Part shown: positions 40,746 to 49,535 of the stretch, piece by piece
Layout: every line of letters begins with the position of its first letter
How positions within the stretch are numbered: the first letter of the stretch is position 1
Source: an uncultured SAR86 cluster bacterium
GTDB taxonomy: Bacteria; Pseudomonadota; Gammaproteobacteria; Magnimaribacterales; D2472
Direction of reading: 5' to 3'
Length of the DNA stretch: 57,927 bases
Assembly (NCBI GenBank): GCA_902528215.1
Contig: CABZRR010000006.1
Coordinates: 1 to 57,927, forward strand
Made by a program: the position numbers and the translations under genes
Notes under the pieces: generated by a model
Told to the model about the DNA's origin: nothing
The model's database searches: none
The model's input: only the letters and a program-made list of their open reading frames with translations

Positions 40746-43601
40746 TTAGGGATTTACTAAGGGATTTGTACCTAGGCCTGAACCATATATCACAGCATTA
40801 AGCCAGATTCTATTTGTTCCTCTAGTGGAACCTCTGAAGTTTGGCTCACCGGAAAATAAAATTACTTGTCCTTTACCTACTTTCTCTCTAGTTACATAGG
40901 CTGAATTAGCTATTCTTTGTGCAGCTTCTGGCCAAACTAAACCACTCATTCTTACCTTTATATCTTTTTGTGGTGGAATGAGAGACCAATTTATTTGTTT
41001 TGTTTCATCTACATTTACATTAGAAACAAGCGCGCCTATTCTGACCGCAGCTTCCACGTTACTTCCCGTCATTAACACAGGATAATTTGAGTACAGAACG
41101 GGTAATATCTCTGGACTACCAAAAGTTAACCAATGTTTTTGATCTGTTCTCCCAGCTACAAATGATCCAGATGGCATAAAAATTGATTGCCATTTATCTC
41201 TCATTTCAAACTGTTCCTGAGACATTTCTGTTTCACTTAATTCCCATGGGTAATCAATTGAATTGTCGACACCATTACTATTAATTTTGTCTTTATCAAT
41301 TTGATCATCTAACGCCATTAACTCTCTCAAAAGATCAAATTTATAATCATTAATATTTTCAAATGTATTTTGTATTTGTTTTGCATTGCCTAAACCATCA
41401 TTTGAAGATAAAAATCTTGTCGACCTATTATGCGCAATTAGGGTACCCCCATTTCTTATCCATTCTGATAGGTTTTCTAATTCGTTAGTATTCATATCTG
41501 GATATCCGCTTGGAAGAATTAGCGTGTTATAACGTCTCAAGTCAGCATATCCAGCAAAAGAGCCGTTTACAAGGCTATGCCTTATTCCAAGATGATGATC
41601 TAATGACCACCAACTAACTCCAACATCATAAGAGTTGTAATCACCATGTCCCATAATTGCAATCTGTGGTTTTTTTAATAATCTAAAGTGCCTGCCACCC
41701 CAGTCAGGTAATCCTTCTGGTCCAAAGCCAGATTCTATTGACTGAACAGGTATATTTAGATCAGCAGACACTTCTTTTATTTGAGAAATTAAATTTCCAT
41801 TGCCTGGATTATCCATAGCAATAACAGCAACACTTCCTCGAGATAACTTTTGACCCGAAAGTATCGATTCTTTATCAATGATTCGTACTTGAACATTTTC
41901 TTCAAGCAGTCTTGCTGCAAATGCAACCGATCTATCATCATTACCATCGACTGCCCATATTATTGCATTATCATTTATCGCAATATTTGTAGAGGGGGGC
42001 TCCCAATTAACAAGATTTTTATCAATATGCTCTAGAGCAGTTACAGCTGGCAGTCCATACATCATTGTGAAATTGAATGCAGTTGTGTCATACATTATAG
42101 AAGAACCGTCTCTGAGGTTTTCTTGTCGTTCTTCTATAAGCACTGATTCATCAATTTCTGCATCAAATTCTAATATTGCCTTTATAAGTGGTGCCTCAGG
42201 CTGCCTATTTGGAATAATTAAACTTCCTTCAGGTATTTCATAATTAGCTTCAATATCACCCAATTGATTTACTATTTTATCTACCAGCAAAGTTTTTGTA
42301 TTTTTAAATACCTCTATATCTTGGGCTTTTAATTTATCTACTAGTGAGTTTAAGCGCCCATGATTTTTTGATGGTAAGACAACAAAAGTTTGATTAGCAT
42401 ATTTGCTATCTTTAGAAATATTATATTTACGGCCATCCCAAAAATCTTTATACATAGCCTTTGTATTAACTTTTAAAGTATTGAGGTTTTCAATCGTGCT
42501 TACAAATTGATGATGAACTGATTCTTTATATGATTGAATAGTTCCCTCAGGCCTTCTTACGCCGTCTTCTGACATTCTTGATTGTTCATATAGTATTCCA
42601 AGACTACCCCGAAATTGAACGTAAAAAGAATAACCTGGATAAAGATCTTCATGCCATTCTCCAGTATAAAAACGCCAATTTTTTTTATCGAATGCTTCAG
42701 CTTGGTCTTTTGCAAAAACATTTCCCCATTTAATAAGATCTTCATCTATGTTTTTATTAATTGGCTCTCTAGGAGGTCCTGTCATGAAAGTGTCTTGTGC
42801 GCCCATCTCATGCCCATCGACTAGAATCTGAGGCCTCCATTTATTTATTAACTTTACTCTTCCTTGTGTTTCAGGTTGAGTTAAGTAAAACCAGTCTCTA
42901 TTTAAATCAAAGAAATAATGATTTGTTCTTCCGTATGGCCAATCTCCAGTATGTAATAGCGATTGATCATCATAGTTTGGAGCAGTTCCTCGGTATTGCT
43001 CCAATGATTTTGCAAATCTATCTCTACCGTCAGGATTCATCATAGGATCAATAATAACCACCATGTTGTTAAGTAAATCTTCAACTGCAGGATCATTGTT
43101 AGCAATCAGATGATAAATAATTCCTAAAGCAGCATCTGCTCCAGATGTTTCATTTCCATGGATAGAATATGCCATCCATGCTATTGCAGGTAATGATTCA
43201 ATAATTGAAATTGCTTCACGATTATTTATTTTTCTTGCGTCAGATATTTTTGAAATATTTTCTTTGATTTGGTCAAGATTATTTATATTTTCAGGTGATG
43301 AAATAAAAAGCGCATAAAGAGGGCGATTTTCATGAGACCTTGCATATTCAACAACCTTTATTTTATTTGACTGCTTTGACCATTTTAAGATTGCATTGGA
43401 TATTTGGGATGGATTAGCCACTCTATCTCCATAATTAAAATCTAAGAATTCATTTGGATGATCAATTGAATCAATGTATGAACCTGATAGAATTTTTTCT
43501 ACATACAAATCTTTAGAGTATGAAGTAGGTTTTGTCAGGGTTTCACTATTTAAAATAGTTGAAAATATTAATGTAAATGTAAGTAAATTTTTGATATTCA
43601 T
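40746..43601 (-). CDS. Exported M14-family zinc carboxypeptidase
   Basis: A 951-residue protein with a signal peptide (1-19). The catalytic domain (about 30-370) has the M14 zinc motif H148-x-x-E151 (IHGNETSG), NPDGRDR, and the third zinc His in VDGHEMG. A possible catalytic Glu is in GILYEQSRM. Residues 480-950 have alternating strands with AIMGHGDYNSYDVG and TLIAHNRSTRFL, similar to a glutamine amidotransferase-like accessory domain. It degrades peptides outside the cytoplasm. Divergent from a haloalkane dehalogenase-like gene. Peptide preference unknown. Confidence 0.88.
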   Translation of the reverse strand: MNIKNLLTFTLIFSTILNSETLTKPTSYSKDLYVEKILSGSYIDSIDHPNEFLDFNYGDRVANPSQISNAILKWSKQSNKIKVVEYARSHENRPLYALFISSPENINNLDQIKENISKISDARKINNREAISIIESLPAIAWMAYSIHGNETSGADAALGIIYHLIANNDPAVEDLLNNMVVIIDPMMNPDGRDRFAKSLEQYRGTAPNYDDQSLLHTGDWPYGRTNHYFFDLNRDWFYLTQPETQGRVKLINKWRPQILVDGHEMGAQDTFMTGPPREPINKNIDEDLIKWGNVFAKDQAEAFDKKNWRFYTGEWHEDLYPGYSFYVQFRGSLGILYEQSRMSEDGVRRPEGTIQSYKESVHHQFVSTIENLNTLKVNTKAMYKDFWDGRKYNISKDSKYANQTFVVLPSKNHGRLNSLVDKLKAQDIEVFKNTKTLLVDKIVNQLGDIEANYEIPEGSLIIPNRQPEAPLIKAILEFDAEIDESVLIEERQENLRDGSSIMYDTTAFNFTMMYGLPAVTALEHIDKNLVNWEPPSTNIAINDNAIIWAVDGNDDRSVAFAARLLEENVQVRIIDKESILSGQKLSRGSVAVIAMDNPGNGNLISQIKEVSADLNIPVQSIESGFGPEGLPDWGGRHFRLLKKPQIAIMGHGDYNSYDVGVSWWSLDHHLGIRHSLVNGSFAGYADLRRYNTLILPSGYPDMNTNELENLSEWIRNGGTLIAHNRSTRFLSSNDGLGNAKQIQNTFENINDYKFDLLRELMALDDQIDKDKINSNGVDNSIDYPWELSETEMSQEQFEMRDKWQSIFMPSGSFVAGRTDQKHWLTFGSPEILPVLYSNYPVLMTGSNVEAAVRIGALVSNVNVDETKQINWSLIPPQKDIKVRMSGLVWPEAAQRIANSAYVTREKVGKGQVILFSGEPNFRGSTRGTNRIWLNAVIYGSGLGTNPLVNP

Positions 43602-43668
43602 ATAAATAGTTTAAATATTATCTATTGAGATGATAATACATATCGTAGACTTTATTAGATAAAATTTT

Positions 43669-44787
43669 ATGAAAAAGCTTGTATCAATAGTATTTATCTT
43701 AGCAGTAATTATAGCTGGTATATTTCTATACTTAAGAAATGCAGATGTAGATGTTAATTATGAAAGATTTAATGTGGTTGCGCCTGGTATCCTTAGAACA
43801 CCAGTAGAACGGTTCGAAAACATTACAGATTATCCATTTAAAGAAAACTATTTAATGATTGGCGATACACGTATTCATTACTTAGATGAAGGCCCAGAAA
43901 AAGGAGAAATTATATATTTACTTCATGGTGAGCCTGCTTGGAGTTACTTATTTAGAAAAATGATTCCAACTCTTACTCAGGCAGGGTATAGAGTAATAGC
44001 TCCTGATATGGTTGGATTTGGAAAATCTGATAAATATGCATCAATAGACGATTATTCACATCAAATGCATGTTGATAAAATGACTCAATTAGTAGTTGAG
44101 CTTGACTTAAATAATATTACAGCCCATGTTCATGATTGGGGGGGGTTGGTTGGTCTTAGAGTTATTGCAGAAGAGCCTAAAAGATTTTCAAGAGTTATTG
44201 CTTCTAATACTAGTTTGGTGGCACCTGGAAGAGGTTTCTTTAACGAGATCATATCTTTTATCGGTTATCCCTTATTCAAATTAGGTATATGGCTTCAAGG
44301 GCCAGCCACATGGGAAGAGTTTATTGGCGGGAATGGATTTTCAGGGTGGATAAGATATTCAAGATTTACGGATAACATTGATGTCGGTGAGATTATGCAA
44401 ACTTTGGGTAATGTAAGTGATGATGAAAGAATAGGGTACGAAGCACCATATCCAAATGCTACCTATAAAGCAGGTGCTCAAATTTTTCCATATTTAATAC
44501 CCAGTGAATTAAGAAAAAATGAAAAGGCATATAGAGATGTTTTTGAGAAATGGAATAAACCTTTTTTAATTGCAAATAGTGATAATGATCCTGTTACAAA
44601 AAATAATCCTAGAATGGTTGAAATGTTAAAAAGAATACCGTCTGCTGAGGAACTAATCATTGAAGGACCAGGACACTTTATACAAGAAGAAGCTGGGCCA
44701 GAATACGCTAATTTAATAATTAGCTTTATTAAAGGTGATCCAAAGCCTTTTAAGAAGAAGAGTGCGACAATAGATAAAGAAGTGTAA
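43669..44787 (+). CDS. Membrane-anchored haloalkane dehalogenase-like alpha/beta hydrolase (DhlA type)
   Basis: A 372-residue alpha/beta hydrolase with an N-terminal membrane anchor (residues 4-22). The motif HGEPAWSYLFRKMIP (86-100) is that of subfamily I (DhlA-like) haloalkane dehalogenases, with oxyanion E88. The nucleophile is D156 with W157 (HDWGG), the acid probably D307 (DNDPVT) and the base H336 (GPGHFIQEE). The halide-binding Trp of DhlA in the cap cannot be checked here. A second, different dehalogenase lies at 46679. Other options are epoxide hydrolase or esterase, but the HGEP and DW signs favour a dehalogenase. Confidence 0.8.
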   Translation: MKKLVSIVFILAVIIAGIFLYLRNADVDVNYERFNVVAPGILRTPVERFENITDYPFKENYLMIGDTRIHYLDEGPEKGEIIYLLHGEPAWSYLFRKMIPTLTQAGYRVIAPDMVGFGKSDKYASIDDYSHQMHVDKMTQLVVELDLNNITAHVHDWGGLVGLRVIAEEPKRFSRVIASNTSLVAPGRGFFNEIISFIGYPLFKLGIWLQGPATWEEFIGGNGFSGWIRYSRFTDNIDVGEIMQTLGNVSDDERIGYEAPYPNATYKAGAQIFPYLIPSELRKNEKAYRDVFEKWNKPFLIANSDNDPVTKNNPRMVEMLKRIPSAEELIIEGPGHFIQEEAGPEYANLIISFIKGDPKPFKKKSATIDKEV

Positions 44788-44803
44788 AATATATGTAAGT
44801 TCG

Positions 44804-44819
44804 CATAATATATATTATG
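44804..44819. repeat. Perfect palindrome between convergent genes
   Basis: CATAATATATATTATG, 16 bases, in the 47-base gap between convergent stops at 44787 and 44835. It is AT-only apart from the ends and could form a weak hairpin or be chance in AT-rich DNA. Confidence 0.35.
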
Positions 44820-44834
44820 TTAAATTAATGTATA

Positions 44835-46139
44835 TTAATTCCACCGTATTTTAGCTATAGTAAGTGTTGAACAATAGTAAATATCATTATTGGTACCCGG
44901 TGTTAAGAACATTCCATTTGCAAGCGGCGATTTTAGGTCTATTTTTGTTATTAATTCTCCATTTTCAAGATTTATAACAACAATATGGTCACTGTTGTTT
45001 TCATAACTATTAATTATTAGTTCACCTGAATCTAAAAACACTACAGGCTGCATTGTTGGTCTTATATTGACAGACCACTCAATATTTAAGTTTTCTTGAT
45101 TAACTGCATATAGTCCACTGTTTAAACTATCCCATGCGATGCATAGATTATATTTAGGTATAGAAACTGGAGGAGCTATGATCCCTCCACCAGGTTTATT
45201 TGAAAGGGTCACATAATCAATAGTTTGATTATCTATTGATACTTTTAAAAGTTGTTGATTTCCCTTCCATAAAGCTGGTCTTTGCCAACTAAGAGTACCT
45301 GGTGGTGATGAAAATCTTCCATTTGGGTGTCTACTAAAAATAGATCGAACAGACTCAATATCACCATTGTTCATCAGCCAAATAAATCCTTCAGAAATAC
45401 AGCCATCCCATGCTAAACCATGATCACTATTTTTCTCGCGATACTTCACTGACCAATTTTTCTCAATTACTAATTGTTCTTTTTCAACTCTAATTTTAAA
45501 AATATGTTCAATACCTGGAGTGTAGATATACTCACCATTATCATCAATATCGCATGCTATTCTCCCCATAGATCCCTCTGGCAATTTCAAAGGTTTTCCA
45601 ATTAATTCTCCAGACTCTGGATTTAGTCTCGTCAATGTTGATGATGTGTCATTAGACACTCGGATATCTTTTGTAATAATACTTCCATCAGAAAGGATTA
45701 ACAGACCATTATGAGCTTGATCAATGGGCAGCTTTATTTCTTTTAAAATATTGCAGTTTTCATCCAATATATGCATGAAAGAACCATTGACGTTGATGAT
45801 AGTTCCATTAACATGAGCTGCAATGGCGCCACACCAAATGTGCTCACCACATTCCAAATTTGGGGATTCATAAATAGTCTCTAGATTGTCAGGATTTACT
45901 TTTTGAACCCATCCAAATGGCTTATCGCCAAGAAAATTTGGCATTGTTCCAGCAAGATAAAGTTCATTATCATTTCTGCAGATAAACATTACATTCCATC
46001 TATTATTTACTTTAGTAATTAAATGATGGGACTTCTCTTTGACGTTTAGTGAACCATTAAATATTTTTTGACGCCTATTACCGCCACACTCAACTGGCCA
46101 ATGGGAATTAAAGTACCCTTTGTTTAAATCAGTTTTCAT
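44835..46139 (-). CDS. Beta-propeller protein of unknown function
   Basis: A 434-residue protein without an obvious signal peptide. Repeated strands with the pattern GxIIxxNGSFMHILDENCN, GSIITKDIRVSND, and NLENGELITKIDL suggest a PQQ/WD-like or SGL-type beta-propeller of about six blades. Local motifs such as HNGLLILSDGSI and SDHGLAWDGC occur near the calcium- or metal-binding sites of gluconolactonase-like proteins. I do not recognise a family. Start at ATG 46139. It follows an SRPBCC-like gene and a dehalogenase in what seems to be one operon (46139 to 47865, minus). Function unknown. Confidence 0.6.
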   Translation of the reverse strand: MKTDLNKGYFNSHWPVECGGNRRQKIFNGSLNVKEKSHHLITKVNNRWNVMFICRNDNELYLAGTMPNFLGDKPFGWVQKVNPDNLETIYESPNLECGEHIWCGAIAAHVNGTIINVNGSFMHILDENCNILKEIKLPIDQAHNGLLILSDGSIITKDIRVSNDTSSTLTRLNPESGELIGKPLKLPEGSMGRIACDIDDNGEYIYTPGIEHIFKIRVEKEQLVIEKNWSVKYREKNSDHGLAWDGCISEGFIWLMNNGDIESVRSIFSRHPNGRFSSPPGTLSWQRPALWKGNQQLLKVSIDNQTIDYVTLSNKPGGGIIAPPVSIPKYNLCIAWDSLNSGLYAVNQENLNIEWSVNIRPTMQPVVFLDSGELIINSYENNSDHIVVINLENGELITKIDLKSPLANGMFLTPGTNNDIYYCSTLTIAKIRWN

Positions 46140-46173
46140 TTATGAATACATATCTAATATAAATAAATAAAAT

Positions 46174-46665
46174 TTATGAGAACCAAGAATGTTTTCCGAA
46201 TTGATTAGGTTTTACTTCCATATCGGTGTTTACAAAGAATTCAAAGCCCTTAATAACTTTATTTATATAGCTTTGTAACATAGGCTTAACAAACAGGTAC
46301 CATGACAAATTTTGCATAAATTTATGCTTAAATGGTGTGAAATGACATATTTCAGGGTTAATTCTTACCCTTAATGAAGATATTTCATCATTACCTTCAA
46401 TAACCCAGTTTACTTGAGCCATTTTTGATTTATTTTTACCTCTTATTATCAAATCATATCCATTTTCATGCCAATTAAAGAAATTTCTCTCAAAAGTTAA
46501 ACCATTCAAATACTCAAGCTCATCAATTGAATTTATTCCAGGCCATTTGATTGCATCATTCCTTTTACAAAATGGATGATAATAAGATAAATTACCAGAT
46601 TCATTAATTATATTTAAAAGATAAGATTTCGATTTTTTAAAAGATCTTTTAGCCTCAACAAACAT
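46174..46665 (-). CDS. SRPBCC/START-like protein
   Basis: A 163-residue protein with the helix-grip pattern of polyketide-cyclase/START-like proteins: a start strand (FVEAKRSFKKS), a loop with HPFCKRNDAIKWPG, then strands such as LTFERNFFNWHENGYDLIIRG and MAQVNWVIEG, and a long C-terminal helix (FVKPMLQSYINKVIKGFEFF). The HPFC motif resembles the ligand-binding domain of lipid/hydrophobic-compound-binding members. It sits between the dehalogenase and the beta-propeller, with gaps of 13 and 34 bases, so it may bind the same substrate. Family assignment is moderate. Confidence 0.6.
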   Translation of the reverse strand: MFVEAKRSFKKSKSYLLNIINESGNLSYYHPFCKRNDAIKWPGINSIDELEYLNGLTFERNFFNWHENGYDLIIRGKNKSKMAQVNWVIEGNDEISSLRVRINPEICHFTPFKHKFMQNLSWYLFVKPMLQSYINKVIKGFEFFVNTDMEVKPNQFGKHSWFS

Positions 46666-46678
46666 TATTTAACTCCTT

Positions 46679-47533
46679 TTACAAATTATTCATAAAATCC
46701 TTTATATGAACTGTAATTTCATTAGGAGAATCTTCTTGGATGAAATGATTACCTTTTACAGTAACTTCTTTAAGGTTATTCCAGTCTCTTACTTCATCAC
46801 GTTGAGATCCAACCAGTAGAAATCCTGGATCAGCGTTAATAAATAATTTTGGAATATTAGACGAACTATGAAATTGTGCATTCTTGATAATTTCACTGTA
46901 TGTATCTAACGGCTGTTTATTGAAAGGTATATTTCTTGGAAAAGTTAATGTTGGCCGTCTATCTTCACCTTGTTGAGCAAATGGTCTTAAATATTCGTTT
47001 TTTGTTTCCTCTGACATTGGATTGATAGGATCATTGAACAAAATCCTTTCTACAAAAAAATTTTTATCTAAAATTAATTCCTCGCCAGCATCTGACCTAA
47101 AAAGCTTAAATATTTTAATGCCTGCATCAGGCCATTGATCCCAAGTTAAAGGTACAGTTACTCCTTCCATAAAAGTTATTGACGAAATAATACTAGAATT
47201 TAATCTCGCAAACTTTAGTCCAAGACCGCAACCCCAATCATGAATAACTAGATGTAATCTAATACCAAGATCTAATTCTTTTAAAAAACCGTCCAAATAT
47301 TCATATTGACCATTAAAGCTATAACCAGGATTATCAATACCTTCAAGTTTTTGAGAGTCGCCCATGCCGACTAGATCTGGGACAATCACTCTATAACGTT
47401 CTACGAAATTTGGAGCTATATTTCTCCATAAGTATGAAGAGGTTGGATTTCCATGAATAAAAATAATTGCATCACCCCCACCCTCATCAATGTATGCAAT
47501 TTTTGTATTTTTAATTTTGATAAATTTTTTCAT
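46679..47533 (-). CDS. Haloalkane dehalogenase (DhaA/LinB type)
   Basis: A 284-residue alpha/beta hydrolase that cleaves carbon-halogen bonds with water. HGNPTSSYLWRNI (27-39) contains the halide-binding N29, D99 is the nucleophile and W100 the second halide ligand (IHDWG), E123 is the acid (FMEGVTVP), and H263 the base (GNHFIQEDSP). Each is exactly nine below LinB (N38, D108, W109, E132, H272), which strongly supports subfamily II. FPRNIPF near 198-204 is also typical. It belongs to a minus-strand operon with DUF1330 upstream and SRPBCC and beta-propeller genes downstream. Natural substrate is unknown. Confidence 0.92.
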   Translation of the reverse strand: MKKFIKIKNTKIAYIDEGGGDAIIFIHGNPTSSYLWRNIAPNFVERYRVIVPDLVGMGDSQKLEGIDNPGYSFNGQYEYLDGFLKELDLGIRLHLVIHDWGCGLGLKFARLNSSIISSITFMEGVTVPLTWDQWPDAGIKIFKLFRSDAGEELILDKNFFVERILFNDPINPMSEETKNEYLRPFAQQGEDRRPTLTFPRNIPFNKQPLDTYSEIIKNAQFHSSSNIPKLFINADPGFLLVGSQRDEVRDWNNLKEVTVKGNHFIQEDSPNEITVHIKDFMNNL

Positions 47534-47556
47534 ATTTTAAATTCTTAAATATGAAT

Positions 47557-47865
47557 TTATCTTGGCGGTAATCCATTTATTAAGGTAATAGTTGATGTTA
47601 CGCTTGCTTTTCTGTGCTCACTAATAGATTGATAATCTGGATCTGAATACCACTCATTTGCGTGTTTTAACGATGGGAAACTAAATAAAATTACTCTCCC
47701 TTTTAATGGATTATCGCCTTCAAAGTGAATTATATTATCGTCATAAGTAATAAACTCTCCTCCGTGCTTTTTTAAAATTGGAAAAAATCCTTTTTCATAT
47801 TCACGATACCTCTTTGCATCATGAATTTGAAGATTGGCAACCATATATACTTTTACATCTTCCAT
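47557..47865 (-). CDS. DUF1330-family protein
   Basis: A 102-residue dimeric alpha-beta barrel protein of the DUF1330 family. VYMVANLQIHDAKRYREYEKGFFPILKKHGGE and RVILFSFPSLKHANEWYSDPDYQ (patterns at residues about 6-37 and 57-80) are diagnostic. Members often accompany catabolic enzymes. It is the first gene of the dehalogenase operon, 23 bases upstream of the haloalkane dehalogenase gene. The active role is unknown; it may assist or bind a small substrate. Confidence 0.85.
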   Translation of the reverse strand: MEDVKVYMVANLQIHDAKRYREYEKGFFPILKKHGGEFITYDDNIIHFEGDNPLKGRVILFSFPSLKHANEWYSDPDYQSISEHRKASVTSTITLINGLPPR

Positions 47866-47941
47866 TTTGTTATAAATAATTTAAGTGATACTAAATTTTA
47901 GCTGAATGATTTATTATTTCAAAATCTAGCTTATTTACAAA

Positions 47942-49501
47942 ATGTATAAATTTTTTTTAATTTTATTTTTTTCTATAAATGTTTTTTCAATCGATAAGCC
48001 AAATGTAATTATTATAGTTACTGATGACCTTGGATGGGGTGATGTTTCATATAATGGTGGTCCAATATTAACTCCAAATATTGATAAGCTTGCAATGGAT
48101 GGTCTTCAGATGAATAGATTCTATGCTGCTCCAACTTGCTCACCAACAAGGGCAGCACTTATGACAGGTATAAATAGTCTTGAAAATGGTGTCATTAGAC
48201 CTTTTGATAATCCTACGGCTGATAGGTATGGATTGTCACTTAGATATAAAATTATGCCTGAATATCTTAAAGAAGCTGGTTATCAAACTGCATTATCAGG
48301 AAAATGGCATTTAGGCATGTTTGCTGATGAATATTTACCAATTAATAGAGGATTTGATTCTACCTATGGTCATCTTGGTGGAGGAATTGGTTATTTTGAT
48401 CATGCTTTATCAGGAAGAATGGATTGGCATAGGAATGGAGAAGTTCTCTACGAAGACGGTTATTCAACAACGTTAATTGCTAATGAGGCAATTAGATTGA
48501 TTAATAACTCAGATGACTCAATTCCACTTTTTTTGTATATAGCTTTTAATGCACCCCATACTCCGATTGAAGCCGAAAAAGAATTTATTGATAAACTAAG
48601 TTATATAAAGGACAAAAAAGAAAGAATCTATGCCGCAAATATAACGATTTTAGACTTAGAAATTGGCAACATTTTGAGCGCAATTGAGTCTAAAGGAATA
48701 CTAGAAGAGACAATCATCATATTTTTTTCAGATAATGGTCCTGTTTTTAATGTAGATCCAATAGCTGCAACAATTGCATCACATGTTGTAGACTCTAAAG
48801 GAAATACTTTGGGTCTACGAGGTAGTAAGGGAAGTGCATATGAGGGTGGAATAAGAGTTCCAGCTGTTATCTATTTCAAGGGCGTCTTAGATAAGGCAAA
48901 AAGCAATCAATTTATTTTTGTTGATGATATTTTACCTACAATTTTGAGCGCTCTAAATATCAGATCAGATTCTATAAGTTTTACTGGTATTGATCATTGG
49001 ACAAATTTGATTACAAATAATGTCGTCCCCCCTAATAATTCAATAACTGGAAATGTTATTGTTAATGATGAAAGAGCTTTATTCAATGATAAATGGAAAT
49101 TGTATTACAGACATTTTATCTATGATGATGACTCAAAAAAAAATTTTGAGTTATATGATATTTTGAATGATCCATATGAAGAGTATGATCTTTCTTCAGA
49201 ACATCCTGAAATATTGGAATCAATGAAAAAAACGTTATACGAAAAACCCATTAATTTAGAGACACCGCTTTTTAATCCAGTTCACTCATATCTATATGGG
49301 GACAAATACATTGGAATAAATAATTCACCCTGGCTTGAAAGAAATTATGAGGAAAGGAACCCACCCCACCCTATTATTCAAAATATTATTTTTACTTGGA
49401 TAGTATTTTTAACCTTTAAAGAATTTATCATTCCAATTTGTTTAATGGTAATTCTATTGACAAGTATTTATATTTATAAAAGAAAGTCTAATCGCCTGTA
49501 A
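47942..49501 (+). CDS. Exported, C-terminally anchored arylsulfatase
   Basis: A 519-residue sulfatase. The signal peptide (1-16) is followed by PNVIIIVTDDLGWGD, with metal aspartates D28-D29, and the formylglycine motif C66-S-P-T-R70. GKWHLG and FFSDNGP are the next two sulfatase signatures. A hydrophobic C-terminal segment (residues about 487-510, FIIPICLMVILLTSIYIY) with KRKSNR after it looks like a membrane anchor. The Cys-type motif needs a formylglycine-generating enzyme, not seen here. It would desulfate polysaccharide or small sulfated organics. It diverges from DUF1330. Confidence 0.92.
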   Translation: MYKFFLILFFSINVFSIDKPNVIIIVTDDLGWGDVSYNGGPILTPNIDKLAMDGLQMNRFYAAPTCSPTRAALMTGINSLENGVIRPFDNPTADRYGLSLRYKIMPEYLKEAGYQTALSGKWHLGMFADEYLPINRGFDSTYGHLGGGIGYFDHALSGRMDWHRNGEVLYEDGYSTTLIANEAIRLINNSDDSIPLFLYIAFNAPHTPIEAEKEFIDKLSYIKDKKERIYAANITILDLEIGNILSAIESKGILEETIIIFFSDNGPVFNVDPIAATIASHVVDSKGNTLGLRGSKGSAYEGGIRVPAVIYFKGVLDKAKSNQFIFVDDILPTILSALNIRSDSISFTGIDHWTNLITNNVVPPNNSITGNVIVNDERALFNDKWKLYYRHFIYDDDSKKNFELYDILNDPYEEYDLSSEHPEILESMKKTLYEKPINLETPLFNPVHSYLYGDKYIGINNSPWLERNYEERNPPHPIIQNIIFTWIVFLTFKEFIIPICLMVILLTSIYIYKRKSNRL

Positions 49502-49535
49502 TAAAGTTTTATAAGTATATAAAAGATGAATAAAT

